Positions 35,363 to 45,063 are shown, counted from the stretch's first letter. The stretch: 64,000 bases of DNA from Symploca sp. SIO3C6 (GCA_010692425.1 JAAHHJ010000004.1:123680-187679), one strand, 5' to 3'. The notes: generated by a model not told the origin, from the sequence alone. Program-made: numbers and translations.

Positions 35363-37240
35363 ATGGAAACAGTTGAATTGTTGTCTCATCTCAATCATTT
35401 AGGAATAAAAATATGGGTTGAAAATGATAAACTACGTTATCGTTCACCCCAAGGAGTAATGACACCAGAATTATTAAAAACGTTAAAGGAGGGGAAAGAA
35501 GAATTAATTGCTTTACTGCGTCAACAATCTGAAGATTTAAGTCAAGCAGATGCTTATGATGTCGTTATTTGTGGTGGTGGTTTAGCCGGGTTAACATTGG
35601 CACGGCAGTTGAAACTTCAAAAGCCTGATATTTCAGTTACTGTTCTCGATCGCATCCCTAGACCTTTACCCGAAGCAAGTTTCAAAATGGGGGAGTCAAC
35701 AGTTGAAGTGGGTGCTTTTTATTTAGCCAATACTCTTCAATTAGTCGATTATTTTGAAACTCAACATTTAACCAAACTAGGATTACGATATTTTTTCAAT
35801 AATCAGGAAACGTATTTTCATAAAAGACCTGAACTAGGACTATCAGAATTTCATCTTCCTAACTCTTATCAAATAGACCGCGGTAAATTCGAGAATGATT
35901 TACGCCAGTTTAATGTTGAAACTGGAGTCAAATTACTGGAAAACTGTTTAGTTAATGAGATTGATCTAGCAGTTGGGTTACAGCAACATCATAAAATTGT
36001 TTACTCTCAGGGAGAGGGAGAGCATAAAAAAACTAACACAATTAAGGCTCGATGGGTCGTTGATGCCATGGGGCGCCGTCGATTTCTCCAAAAAAAACTG
36101 GGTTTAGACCAACCTAATAATGAGCAATTTAGTGCTGTTTGGTTTCGGATTGAAGATCGCTTTAATATTGGTGATTTCGTCCCTAATAGTGAAGAAAAAT
36201 GGCATAATCGCGTCCCTAACCAAAATCGTTACTATTCTACTAGTCATTTATGTGGTGAAGGATACTGGGTTTGGACAATCCCCTTGTCTACTGGTCATAC
36301 CAGTATTGGAATTGTTGCTCGCCAAGACATTCATCCTTTGAAGAATTATTATAACTATGACCTAGCCTGTCAGTGGTTACAAGAAAACGAACCAATTTTG
36401 GCTTCATACCTTAAAGATAAGCAGCCCAAAGACTTTAGGAAAATGCCTAAATACAGCTACTCATCTAAACAAGTTTTTTCCTTGGAGCGCTGGTCTTGTA
36501 TAGGAGAAGCTGGTACATTTCCTGATCCATTGTATTCTCCAGGTATAGATAATATCGGTTTTGGTAATTCATTAACAGCTCAGATGATTGAGCTTGATCT
36601 TGAAGGTAAACTGACTCAAGAACAAGTAGAAGATGCCAATCAATTCTATCTAACCTATAGTGATGGGATCACTTTTAATATTCAAAATGCCTACAATTGC
36701 CTGGGGAATGGCATGGTAATGGCAACAAAATTTCTCTGGGATGTTGTCTCAGGATGGACATTCAGTGGTTTAATGATGTTTAACTCCATTTTCCTTAATC
36801 AAGAACTCAGACTGAAGGTTCAACAGATCAATGGAAAATTTTTCCCCCTTTCCTATCGGATGCAACAGTTATTTAAAGATTGGGCAAATCAGTCTTTGCA
36901 TCGAGTTAACTTTGAATTTATTGATTATTTGTCAATTCCCTTTATTGATGAGCTACGAACACGCAATTTAAAATCAAACCAAACAGAGTCAGAAATCATC
37001 CAAAATTATTTAACTAGCCTAGAAATAATTGAGGAGCTAGCGCAAGTAATTTTCCGATTAGCTCTAGAAGATACACAACCAGAGATGTTACCTAAAATTA
37101 GTTCTACTTCCTGGTTAAATTCTTGGGCGATTAGCCTAGATGCGAGTAAATGGGAAGCTGATGGACTTTTTGAACCTAAAAGTGAGCCGCGCAATTTAGA
37201 CCGAATTGAAAAACAAACTTTGGAGGCAATTGGTAGATGA
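35363..37240 (+). CDS. TubC-docking flavin-dependent halogenase-like enzyme
   Basis: The protein has 625 residues. Residues 1-55 are a TubC_N-type docking domain (VELLSHLNHLGIKIWVENDK, LRYRSPQGVMTPELL), normally found at NRPS N-termini. Residues 65-500 are a flavin monooxygenase of the tryptophan-halogenase family: dinucleotide motif ICGGGLAGLTLARQL, SFKMGESTVEVGAFYL, WVVDAMGRRRFL, the halogenase motif WxWxIP at 302-307 (YWVWTIPLSTG) and GEAGTFPDPLYSPGIDNIG. The C-terminal 120 residues are extra. The docking domain suggests action on a carrier-bound substrate (inference). It could instead be a non-halogenating flavin oxygenase. It is the first gene of the cluster; the ATG is supported by alignment of the TubC start with that of the NRPS. 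Confidence 0.85.
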   Translation: METVELLSHLNHLGIKIWVENDKLRYRSPQGVMTPELLKTLKEGKEELIALLRQQSEDLSQADAYDVVICGGGLAGLTLARQLKLQKPDISVTVLDRIPRPLPEASFKMGESTVEVGAFYLANTLQLVDYFETQHLTKLGLRYFFNNQETYFHKRPELGLSEFHLPNSYQIDRGKFENDLRQFNVETGVKLLENCLVNEIDLAVGLQQHHKIVYSQGEGEHKKTNTIKARWVVDAMGRRRFLQKKLGLDQPNNEQFSAVWFRIEDRFNIGDFVPNSEEKWHNRVPNQNRYYSTSHLCGEGYWVWTIPLSTGHTSIGIVARQDIHPLKNYYNYDLACQWLQENEPILASYLKDKQPKDFRKMPKYSYSSKQVFSLERWSCIGEAGTFPDPLYSPGIDNIGFGNSLTAQMIELDLEGKLTQEQVEDANQFYLTYSDGITFNIQNAYNCLGNGMVMATKFLWDVVSGWTFSGLMMFNSIFLNQELRLKVQQINGKFFPLSYRMQQLFKDWANQSLHRVNFEFIDYLSIPFIDELRTRNLKSNQTESEIIQNYLTSLEIIEELAQVIFRLALEDTQPEMLPKISSTSWLNSWAISLDASKWEADGLFEPKSEPRNLDRIEKQTLEAIGR

Positions 37241-37287
37241 AAGTCGTAGAGTTTGTATCTTATTTAAACAGTTTACAAACGCCATGA
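37237..37287 (+). pseudogene. Remnant TubC docking-domain start
   Basis: The ATG overlaps the halogenase stop as ATGA and encodes MKVVEFVSYLNSLQ before a TGA at codon 17. The peptide matches the first residues of the NRPS docking domain downstream (VKLVEFLSHLNSL). A second TubC-led gene evidently once followed the halogenase with translational coupling and has been lost. Confidence 0.65.
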
Positions 37288-37357
37288 TTGTTGATTTAAG
37301 ATAATTCGAAACCTCCAAAAGTAGTAATTAATGATAAAAAATAGAGGGTTAAGAATC

Positions 37358-37735
37358 ATGTCTCAGTCTATTAGTCCACTAAATAGAACCAACAAGGAAT
37401 TAATCATCAGTTTGTTTGATACTATTGATTCTTCCGATTGGAAATTATTAGTAAAACACTTTGACAAAGATATTATCTATGAACGTCCAGGTTATTCAAT
37501 TATAATGGGCATTGATAAACTTGTGTATTTTTATCAGCATGAGAGGGTTATTGCATTTGGCAAACATCTAATTGAACATATTGTTTGTGAAGATAAATTT
37601 GGTTCATGCTGGGGAAAGTTTATTGGCACCCATAAAAATGGCTCTCAAATTAATGAGAGCTTTAGTGATGTATACTCTTTCGATAAAAATAAGATCATAA
37701 CTCGGCGGAGCTACTTTTTTAGACCAGCAATATAA
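37358..37735 (+). CDS. SnoaL/NTF2-like protein
   Basis: The protein has 125 residues from the ATG at 37358, preceded by GAGGGTTAAG; the track's ATG nine codons earlier is the alternative. It has the cone-shaped NTF2-like pattern: helix LIISLFDTIDSSDWKLLVKH, then FDKDIIYERPGY, then GSCWGKFIGTHKNG and ESFSDVYSFDKNKIITRRSY. SnoaL-like proteins catalyse cyclisations, isomerisations or hydroxylations in secondary metabolism, or act as binding proteins. Its place between the halogenase and the NRPS supports a tailoring role, although the reaction is not predictable. Confidence 0.8.
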   Translation: MSQSISPLNRTNKELIISLFDTIDSSDWKLLVKHFDKDIIYERPGYSIIMGIDKLVYFYQHERVIAFGKHLIEHIVCEDKFGSCWGKFIGTHKNGSQINESFSDVYSFDKNKIITRRSYFFRPAI

Positions 37736-37806
37736 TTTTTATTTCTTTCAAGAGTTTTCAAGGGATTTAGACTTAACTAGATAACAGTTTTGGAAGGTAT
37801 TTGCAA

Positions 37807-40800
37807 GTGAAATTAGTAGAATTTCTGTCCCATTTAAATAGTTTAGACATCAGAGTTTGGCTTGAGGAAGAGAAGCTCAAATATCAGGCACCAAAGGGTG
37901 CAATGACACCCGTAATTAAACAAGAAATAGGAAGCAGAAAATCTGAAATTATTGCATTTTTAAAACAAGCGAAAACAATCTCTAAATCCTCTGAATTAGC
38001 TATTGTTCCGATGCCACGGGACAATAAGATTCCTCTGTCTTTTGCCCAACAACGGCTCTGGTTTCTGCACCAACTATCGCCGGATAGTCAGTCTTATAAT
38101 ATGCTGGATGCGCTACGGTTAGAGGGTTCACTTGATATTGTTGCACTGGAGAAAAGTCTCAATGAACTGGTTCGTCGTCATGAAATCCTAAGAACTACTT
38201 TTCCCACAGTAGACGGGGAAGCAATTCAGCACATTGCTGAACCTACTGCCTTTACTTTGCCTATCCATGACTTGCAGGGGCTGTCTGCCGAAGAGCAAAC
38301 GGCTCAAATTCAACAAATGGTGAAGTCTCTTGCCTCCAAGCCCTTGGATCTGGCGAGTGAAACCCTAGTACAATTTACCTTGCTCAAACTGAACTCCCAG
38401 GAACACGTACTCCTATTGAAGATGCACCATATTATCTACGATGGTTGGTCTTTAAATATCTTCTTTAGTGAGTTGTCTAAGCTATATGCAGCCTTCTCTC
38501 AAGGGCTCCCCTCCCCACTTCCAGAATTACCCATTCAGTACGCCGATTTTGCTCTGTGGCAACGTCAGTGGCTGACAGGGGAAGTTCTTGAGCGTCAACT
38601 CAATTACTGGCAGCAACAGTTGGCTGATGCCCCTCCAGTCGTAGAATTGCCTACTGATTTTCCCCGCTCCCCAGTTCAGACTTTTAAAGGTGCAGTTGAG
38701 TCTTTTCAACTGGATCAGGATCTAACCCAACGCCTTAGACAGTTGAGCCAGAATTCAGAAGCTACATTGTTTATGACCCTGCTAGCAGCTTTTCTGGTGA
38801 TTATTTCTCGTTATAGTGGTCAGTCAGATCTTGTTGTAGGCTCTCCCATTGCTAACCGCAACAACAAAAGTGTTGAACCGCTAATCGGGTTTTTTGCCAA
38901 TACCTTAGCATTAAGAGGCGATCTCTCTGATAATCCTAGTTTTAAAGAGTTTTTAGCTCAAATCAAGCAAACTACTCTGTCAGCTTATGCTCACCAAGAT
39001 CTACCCTTTGAAATGTTGGTGGAAAAGTTACAGCCTGATCGAGATTTGAGTCGAAATCCTCTAGTACAGGTAATTTTTTCACTCCAGAGTGCTCTCCAGT
39101 CAGAGGGCACCTTGTCAGGTTTAACAATGCAGAGTATGCCTTTGCCCATTGATATCCAAGCCCGATTTGACCTAGAAGTGCTCGTTTGGGAAAATCCAGA
39201 GGGTTTAGAAGGCGTTTGGTTCTATGACCGTGATTTATTTGACGCTAGTACCATTACTCGCATGGGTCAGCATTTTCAAACTGTACTCCAGGAGGTTGTG
39301 GCAAATCCTGAAGTGCCAGTTGCTGAAATACCGCTGTTAAGCCAAACAGAACGTCATCAATTGTTAGTCGAATGGAACAACATTGGAAGCGACTATCCCC
39401 AGTATCAGTGTATTCATAAGTTATTTGAGGAACAGGTAGAGCGCACCCCTGATTCTGTAGCCGTAGTATATTCAGGTCAACAAATAACCTACTCGGAATT
39501 GAATTGTCGTGCTAACCAGTTAGCACATTATTTACAATCTTTAGAAATAAAATTAGAGGACAAGATTGGGATTTGTATTGAAAGATCACCTTTAATGGTG
39601 ATTGCAATTTTAGCCATTCTTAAAGCAGGAGGAGCTTATGTTCCCCTAGATCCTGCTTACCCCTCAGAAAGACTGGCTTTTATGATCAAAGATGTAAAGT
39701 GTCCTATCATTTTTACTCAAAATAATTTATCTAAGCAACTCCCAGTTGATAGTAGTCAGCAGGTGATAGATATCCATTCAAAATGGGAAAGCATTGCTCA
39801 ACATTCAACCGAAAACTTAGTAAATAAAGTTACTCCAAACAACTTAGCCTATATTATCTATACATCAGGTTCAACCGGAACACCAAAAGGAATAGAAGTC
39901 CCACATCGTAGCATTATGGGTTTTATGTTTGGGGCTGACTATATTCGCCTTGATGCTCACCAAATTTGGCTACAACATTCCTCAATTTCTTGGGATGCTT
40001 TGACTCTAGAACTGTGGCCAAGCTTACTTTTTGGAGGGCTTTGTGTGCTTTATCCAGGTAATATATCTACCCCAGAGGGATTGAGTAAAATTATTAAAGA
40101 ACAAGGAGTTAATACTCTATGGCTGACTTGCGCTTTATTTAATTTAATTATTGACACTATTCCAGAATCTTTGTTGGGTGTAAAACAACTACTAATAGGT
40201 GGAGAAGCTCTATCTATTGATCATGTTCACCGTGCCTTAGTGTTATTACCTGAAACCCAAATTATTAATGGTTACGGACCATCAGAATGTACTGTATTTA
40301 CCTGTTGTTATCCCATTCCAAAAAAATTAGATAAAAAATTTAATTTTATTTCTATTGGCAAGCCGATCGGAGACAGAAAAATTTACTTGCTTGATTACAA
40401 TTTACAACCGGTTCCGGTTGGGGTTTATGGGGAAATTCATGTGGGAGGAGCGAGTGTTGCTAGAGGATATCTAAATCAGTTAACTTTAACCAACGAAAAG
40501 TTTATTGCTAATCCCTTAATAGCAGGAGATATCCTTTATAAAACAGGGGATTTAGCTCGTTATTTACCTGACGGTAATCTTGAGTTTTTAGGACGCATCG
40601 ACAATCAAGTTAAAATTCGAGGCTTCCGCATTGAGTTAGGGGAAATTGAGGCAGTATTAAGCCAGCTGGTTGATGTGCAAGTCTCTTGTGTAATTGTCCG
40701 CGAAGATACTCCAGGGGATAAGCGTTTAGTTGCCTACGTCGTGCCGCAACCAGAGACCACACTCACCACCAGTACACTGCGTCAGTTTCTTACCAATAAA

Positions 40801-42096
40801 CTCCCAAGTTATATGATACCATCAGCTTTTGTCATCTTGGAATCTCTGCCGCTCACCCCTAATGGTAAAGTAAACCGTCGCGCCTTAAAAGCACCTTCTA
40901 ACACCATTGATGTGGACACTTTTATCGAACCTCGTAACCAATTAGAATTCCAATTGGTACAAATATGGTCAAAGATTCTCAAGCTTGACAAGGTAGGAGT
41001 ACAAGATAACTTTTTTGAGTTGGGTGGTCATTCCCTGTTAGCGCCTTACTTAATGGCTCAAATTAAACAGCAGTTTGGTAAAAATATTCCTTTAACCAGC
41101 CTTTTTCAAAATCCTACAATTGAAGAGTTGGCGACAATTTTACAAAAAGACTCGGATGATTTTGGTTCATCCTATGTAGTTGCAATTCAACCTAATGGTT
41201 CAAATTTACCTTTCTTCTGCGTTCCAGGGGTGGGGGGTAAACCTTTCTACTTGTCTGATTTGGGGCGTTATTTAGGTACTGACCAACCGTTATACAGTTT
41301 TCAAGCATACGATTTCGAGGGAGAATTAGAGCGAGCTACCCGCATTGAGGATATGGCAAGCAATTATATTCAAGCAATGCAAACGGTTCAACCCCAAGGA
41401 CCATACTATTTGGGAGGGCATTCTTTTGGGGGGAGAGTAGCGTTTGAAATGGCTCAACAACTAGTGGCTCAGGGACAACAGGTGGCTTTACTGGTGATGA
41501 TTGATATTGCTTCTCCCACTGAGCAAGAACACCCTGTACTCATGAATTATCTGAATTGGGATCATGCTCGGTGGCTAGCTGAGTTGATTGAAGTGGCTGA
41601 GCTTTCTCTGGGAAGAGAGACAAAGATTTCTTATGATAATCTCAAATCATTGCCTGAAGAGGAGCAACTCAAATACGCTTTACAACACCTAAAAATGGTT
41701 AATACCTTACCCCCCAATGCTGAAACCAAGCAACTGAAAAATATGATGGAAGTTTATAAAGCTAACACTCTATCTCAGATTGATTATCTACCAAAACAGA
41801 TTTATCCAGCTCAAATTACCTTGCTACGGGCTACTGAAATTCCTCCAGTTCCTTCGGAAGATGCTGAGAATTATCTATATTTTAAGACTTATTCTGAGCT
41901 TTCACAGGATTCAGACTTAGGCTGGGGCGAGCTTTCCTCTGAGCCTGTAGATATCGATTTTGTCCCAGGCAGCCATCTGTCAATGATTGCTGAACCCCAT
42001 GTTCAGGTTTTAGGCAAACGGTTAAAAGCTTGTATTGAGCAAGCACAGGTAAATGTTAATGCTAAATGCGAACAGCTATCCGAAGGAGCTTGTTAG
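37807..42096 (+). CDS. Single-module non-ribosomal peptide synthetase (TubC-C-A-T-TE)
   Basis: The protein has 1429 residues from the GTG at 37807; GGAAGG at 37792-37797 precedes it and the TubC domain begins there. Order: TubC docking (1-55); condensation (75-510) with HHIIYDG at 207-213; adenylation (530-1040) with YTSGSTGTPKG, TGDLARY and NGKVNR; carrier domain with the phosphopantetheine Ser about 1076 in GGHS; thioesterase (1130-1425) with nucleophile Ser about 1206 in GGHSFGGR. By eye the specificity residues read D-A-L-W-L-G-G-V-F-K, nearest in memory to valine-type codes, a tentative call. No epimerase or integrated methyltransferase is present. It probably receives a starter unit from another protein via TubC and releases the product. 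Confidence 0.93.
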   Translation: MKLVEFLSHLNSLDIRVWLEEEKLKYQAPKGAMTPVIKQEIGSRKSEIIAFLKQAKTISKSSELAIVPMPRDNKIPLSFAQQRLWFLHQLSPDSQSYNMLDALRLEGSLDIVALEKSLNELVRRHEILRTTFPTVDGEAIQHIAEPTAFTLPIHDLQGLSAEEQTAQIQQMVKSLASKPLDLASETLVQFTLLKLNSQEHVLLLKMHHIIYDGWSLNIFFSELSKLYAAFSQGLPSPLPELPIQYADFALWQRQWLTGEVLERQLNYWQQQLADAPPVVELPTDFPRSPVQTFKGAVESFQLDQDLTQRLRQLSQNSEATLFMTLLAAFLVIISRYSGQSDLVVGSPIANRNNKSVEPLIGFFANTLALRGDLSDNPSFKEFLAQIKQTTLSAYAHQDLPFEMLVEKLQPDRDLSRNPLVQVIFSLQSALQSEGTLSGLTMQSMPLPIDIQARFDLEVLVWENPEGLEGVWFYDRDLFDASTITRMGQHFQTVLQEVVANPEVPVAEIPLLSQTERHQLLVEWNNIGSDYPQYQCIHKLFEEQVERTPDSVAVVYSGQQITYSELNCRANQLAHYLQSLEIKLEDKIGICIERSPLMVIAILAILKAGGAYVPLDPAYPSERLAFMIKDVKCPIIFTQNNLSKQLPVDSSQQVIDIHSKWESIAQHSTENLVNKVTPNNLAYIIYTSGSTGTPKGIEVPHRSIMGFMFGADYIRLDAHQIWLQHSSISWDALTLELWPSLLFGGLCVLYPGNISTPEGLSKIIKEQGVNTLWLTCALFNLIIDTIPESLLGVKQLLIGGEALSIDHVHRALVLLPETQIINGYGPSECTVFTCCYPIPKKLDKKFNFISIGKPIGDRKIYLLDYNLQPVPVGVYGEIHVGGASVARGYLNQLTLTNEKFIANPLIAGDILYKTGDLARYLPDGNLEFLGRIDNQVKIRGFRIELGEIEAVLSQLVDVQVSCVIVREDTPGDKRLVAYVVPQPETTLTTSTLRQFLTNKLPSYMIPSAFVILESLPLTPNGKVNRRALKAPSNTIDVDTFIEPRNQLEFQLVQIWSKILKLDKVGVQDNFFELGGHSLLAPYLMAQIKQQFGKNIPLTSLFQNPTIEELATILQKDSDDFGSSYVVAIQPNGSNLPFFCVPGVGGKPFYLSDLGRYLGTDQPLYSFQAYDFEGELERATRIEDMASNYIQAMQTVQPQGPYYLGGHSFGGRVAFEMAQQLVAQGQQVALLVMIDIASPTEQEHPVLMNYLNWDHARWLAELIEVAELSLGRETKISYDNLKSLPEEEQLKYALQHLKMVNTLPPNAETKQLKNMMEVYKANTLSQIDYLPKQIYPAQITLLRATEIPPVPSEDAENYLYFKTYSELSQDSDLGWGELSSEPVDIDFVPGSHLSMIAEPHVQVLGKRLKACIEQAQVNVNAKCEQLSEGAC

Positions 42097-42232
42097 AAAA
42101 TAAAGAAACTCTTTCTGTAGAAACTTTTTACCTAAATTAGAAAATGAGACAAACTGTAAACAGAATTTGGTATGATTTCGCAGATTCTGTAATTGCTTGT
42201 CTCTGGAAAACTCATCTGAAAAGCTAAAAAAA

Positions 42233-43003
42233 ATGGACAAAAACGAATTTCTTAGTAAATTTGACAGTTTAATTCTCAATCCTGTAACAAGAAATATATA
42301 TGGTGAAGACGATTTTTTTAATGTAGGCTATTGGTTCTCAGATACTCATAATCAGCAGGAAGCTTGTTTTAATTTGATGGAAAAACTTTTAGAATTTATT
42401 CCAGAGAAAACAGGAACTATCCTCGATGTTGGTTGTGGTTTAGGAGCGACCACTAGTTATTTACTCAAATATTACTCACCTGCTGAGGTGCTAGGCATTA
42501 ATATTTCCAGCAAACAACTCGAAAGATGTCGAGTGAATGCACCAAACTGCAACTTCATGGAAATGGATGCTGTGGAGATGAAGTTTGAAGATAATAAGTT
42601 TGATAATATTATCTGCGTTGAAGCGGCTTTATATTTTGATACCAGGGAGAAATTTATTAAAGAGGCTTGGCGTGTCTTGAAGCCAGGGGGGAATCTAATA
42701 CTTGCAGATATCATCTCTGAAACGACGGAGGATTTAGGTGGTTTGGTCGTTACTCAAAATATTGTCAAAGATTTTGAGGCGTATAAAAATCTTTACCAAC
42801 AGCAAGGATTTCAGCAGGTAGAATTGGTCAAAGCAACAGAAGAATGTTGGAATAAACACTACCGACATCTAAAATCTTGGCTGCAAGAGCAATTTAAGGC
42901 AGGAGAAATAGATGAAGAAACTTATAAATTTAATGTGGATGCTATAGACAACTTGCTAAAACGCGCATTAATAGACTATGCATTAATTGCAGCTAAAAAA
43001 TAG
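42233..43003 (+). CDS. Class I SAM-dependent methyltransferase
   Basis: The protein has 256 residues from the ATG at 42233; the track's TTG lies 12 codons earlier. Motif I is ILDVGCGLGATTSYLL, followed by VLGINISSKQLERC, the acidic loop DAVEMKFEDNKFDNIICVEA and AWRVLKPGGNLILADII. The C-terminal part (about 175-256) is a variable substrate lid. Overall it is of the UbiE/sterol/tocopherol-methyltransferase type that O-, N- or C-methylates small molecules. Its place 136 bp after the NRPS suggests methylation of the cluster's product. Confidence 0.88.
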   Translation: MDKNEFLSKFDSLILNPVTRNIYGEDDFFNVGYWFSDTHNQQEACFNLMEKLLEFIPEKTGTILDVGCGLGATTSYLLKYYSPAEVLGINISSKQLERCRVNAPNCNFMEMDAVEMKFEDNKFDNIICVEAALYFDTREKFIKEAWRVLKPGGNLILADIISETTEDLGGLVVTQNIVKDFEAYKNLYQQQGFQQVELVKATEECWNKHYRHLKSWLQEQFKAGEIDEETYKFNVDAIDNLLKRALIDYALIAAKK

Positions 43004-43054
43004 CAAATAAAGTTTGAATAAAAAGTCAACCACTAATAATTTAAAGAGAAAACA

Positions 43055-43792
43055 ATGTTTGAATCTCTATCAGGCAAGAAAGTTGTGATTATTGGCACCG
43101 ATTCAGGGGTTGCTCTAACGGTTGCAAAACAAACAATAGAGCTGGGAGCATCAGTCGTACTTTCACACGACTCTCAAGACAAATTGAATCAAGCAATGGA
43201 GTCGCTTTCTGGAGAAATTGAGGCTAAAACTGTTGACATCTTAAATGAGGATTCGGTCAATGCTTTTTTTGAGCAAGTTGGAAACTTCGATCATTTAATT
43301 GTAACCTCTGTCGGAGACAGAAATATGCCGAAATCGCTTTTAGCAGAGATGACTACAGAAACGGCTCAAGGTGCGATGGAGAAGTTTTGGGGAATATTCT
43401 TTGTTGTGCGTGCATCGCTGAAAAATATAGCGACCAACGGCTCGATTACACTAACATCAAGTGTCTCTATATTTAAACCTTCAAAAATGGGGGGTATTTC
43501 GGCAATCGCAGCTGCAAATGGTGCGGTTGCAACTTTTGGACGCTTGCTAGCGTTAGAACTTTCACCGATTCGGGTTAACGTGATTGCATCTGGACTGATA
43601 GAGGATACAAGTATCTGGAGCTCTCAAAGTGAGTCTGAGCGCTCTGACTTAACAAAGTGGGCAACTGCCGCGTTACCCGTGCAGCATCTTGGGCAACCAG
43701 AAGAACTGGCACAAGCCATGTTAAGTTTGATCACGAATCCTTATGTTACGGGAGTTATTTTGCCTGTGGATGGCGGTGTAACCATGCTGTAA
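43055..43792 (+). CDS. Atypical short-chain dehydrogenase/reductase
   Basis: The protein has 245 residues in a Rossmann fold. The dinucleotide region is VVIIGTDSGVALTVAKQ, a weak TGxxxGxG. The NAG-equivalent is replaced by TSVGDRN. The SSVSIFKP catalytic-serine region is present, but the usual YxxxK helix reads GISAIAAANGAVATFG, lacking both Tyr and Lys. RVNVIASGL and the C-terminal TGVILPVDGG remain. It therefore belongs to a divergent SDR group, which either uses a different acid or acts non-catalytically. It is 52 bp after the methyltransferase, within the same transcription unit. Confidence 0.85.
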   Translation: MFESLSGKKVVIIGTDSGVALTVAKQTIELGASVVLSHDSQDKLNQAMESLSGEIEAKTVDILNEDSVNAFFEQVGNFDHLIVTSVGDRNMPKSLLAEMTTETAQGAMEKFWGIFFVVRASLKNIATNGSITLTSSVSIFKPSKMGGISAIAAANGAVATFGRLLALELSPIRVNVIASGLIEDTSIWSSQSESERSDLTKWATAALPVQHLGQPEELAQAMLSLITNPYVTGVILPVDGGVTML

Positions 43793-43816
43793 CCACAATA
43801 TAATCATTCCTCGATT

Positions 43817-45019
43817 ATGCCAACTCAAATTTTTTCATCCCAATCCTCAAGTGATAATTCTTCAGATTTCACTCGATTTTGGGAAAATGTGAAAGCGTTC
43901 ACAGGGCCATACTGGTATCCAACACAGCCCGTTGAAAGAGCATTCTCAGAGGTGATTCGTGCCTGGAGGATGCTAACTTTCCTCATATTATTAATCATTG
44001 CCCTTGTAGGTACAAAAGTTTTTAATAGTTTGATCAGTTGCTTTCTAATTGATAGTCTGATTGAGACCAAAAATTATTCTGTTTTCATAAACAACTTGTT
44101 ACTCAATATTATTGGGTTTGCTGTGGCAGCGCTCTTAGTAGGGTTTTCTAAGTTTATTAGAGAACAAATTGCCCTTGATTGGTACAAGTGCATGAATAAT
44201 CGAATCTCAGATCAGTATTTGATCAATTGTGCCTATGACAAAGTGGATTGTAGAACGGATGTTGATAATTATGTTCGACATCTATTGCAAGAAATCGAAC
44301 CTATTATCAGTAGTACTCTTAGATTTCTGGCAAGTTGTCTGGAGAAGATCTTGGAAATGGGAACTTTTTTAATCATTAGCTGGATAATTTCCCCAAAAAT
44401 TACTGTTATTATACTAATTTATAATATTTTAGGTAACTTGATAACTGCTCACCTGGATCAACAATTGCTTAAAGTCAATCAAGAAAAAACCAAATCTAAA
44501 GATGACTACATTTATTATTTAATTCATTTTCGTAATCATACTAAATCAATGTTTTTTATCCCAAAAGAGAGCCAAGAATCAAGTTTGATACAGCATAAAT
44601 TTAATGATCTAATCAACAATATCCAACGTAAAATCAATTGGGAAAAAGGTAAAAACATTTTCATCAAAGGATATGAATCTATTGTTCAAGTTTTACCTTT
44701 TATACTGCTTTCTCCTATGTTTATTGAAGGGGGAATTGATATTGGGCAACTTTTACTGGCAGCTTTAGCTTGTATTATATTCACTAAGGCTTTAGGAGAA
44801 CTAATCAGTGAATTTAGTATTTGGGGAGGATTCTCTCGTTACGCTGAACGTTTATCTGAATTTTTCCAGGCACTAGAAGAGGTGACTCAAAAATCTGAAA
44901 ACGTTACCATAGGCTTGTTGGAGCCAACGACAGCAGCTGAACTTACAACAATTCAAGTCAACAAAATTACCCCTGATATAGTTGAAGAAAGTAACATCTT
45001 GCCTATAGATGATAATTGA
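43817..45019 (+). CDS. ABC exporter membrane domain without an ATPase domain
   Basis: The protein has 400 residues. It aligns along its length with the membrane half of the next gene (DFTRFWENVKAFTGPYWYPT, SLIETKNYSVFINNLLLNII, ALDWYKCMNNRISDQYL). Six membrane helices are expected; the SbmA/BacA/YddA-like ABC family fits. The frame stops about 25 residues after the last shared motif (YAERLSEFFQALEEVTQKSE), exactly where the nucleotide-binding domain would begin. It may pair with the full-length copy as a heterodimer or be a degenerating duplicate; the reading frame is intact and its sequence has diverged, favouring function. Confidence 0.88.
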   Translation: MPTQIFSSQSSSDNSSDFTRFWENVKAFTGPYWYPTQPVERAFSEVIRAWRMLTFLILLIIALVGTKVFNSLISCFLIDSLIETKNYSVFINNLLLNIIGFAVAALLVGFSKFIREQIALDWYKCMNNRISDQYLINCAYDKVDCRTDVDNYVRHLLQEIEPIISSTLRFLASCLEKILEMGTFLIISWIISPKITVIILIYNILGNLITAHLDQQLLKVNQEKTKSKDDYIYYLIHFRNHTKSMFFIPKESQESSLIQHKFNDLINNIQRKINWEKGKNIFIKGYESIVQVLPFILLSPMFIEGGIDIGQLLLAALACIIFTKALGELISEFSIWGGFSRYAERLSEFFQALEEVTQKSENVTIGLLEPTTAAELTTIQVNKITPDIVEESNILPIDDN

Positions 45020-45063
45020 ATTGTCCTATAATCGTAAGACTAGTTATTTTCTTATTATTTATT

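Noticed and set aside
35220-35402. 60-codon ORF before the halogenase gene
   Set aside because: It overlaps the halogenase start in another frame and has no homology; the region is non-coding.
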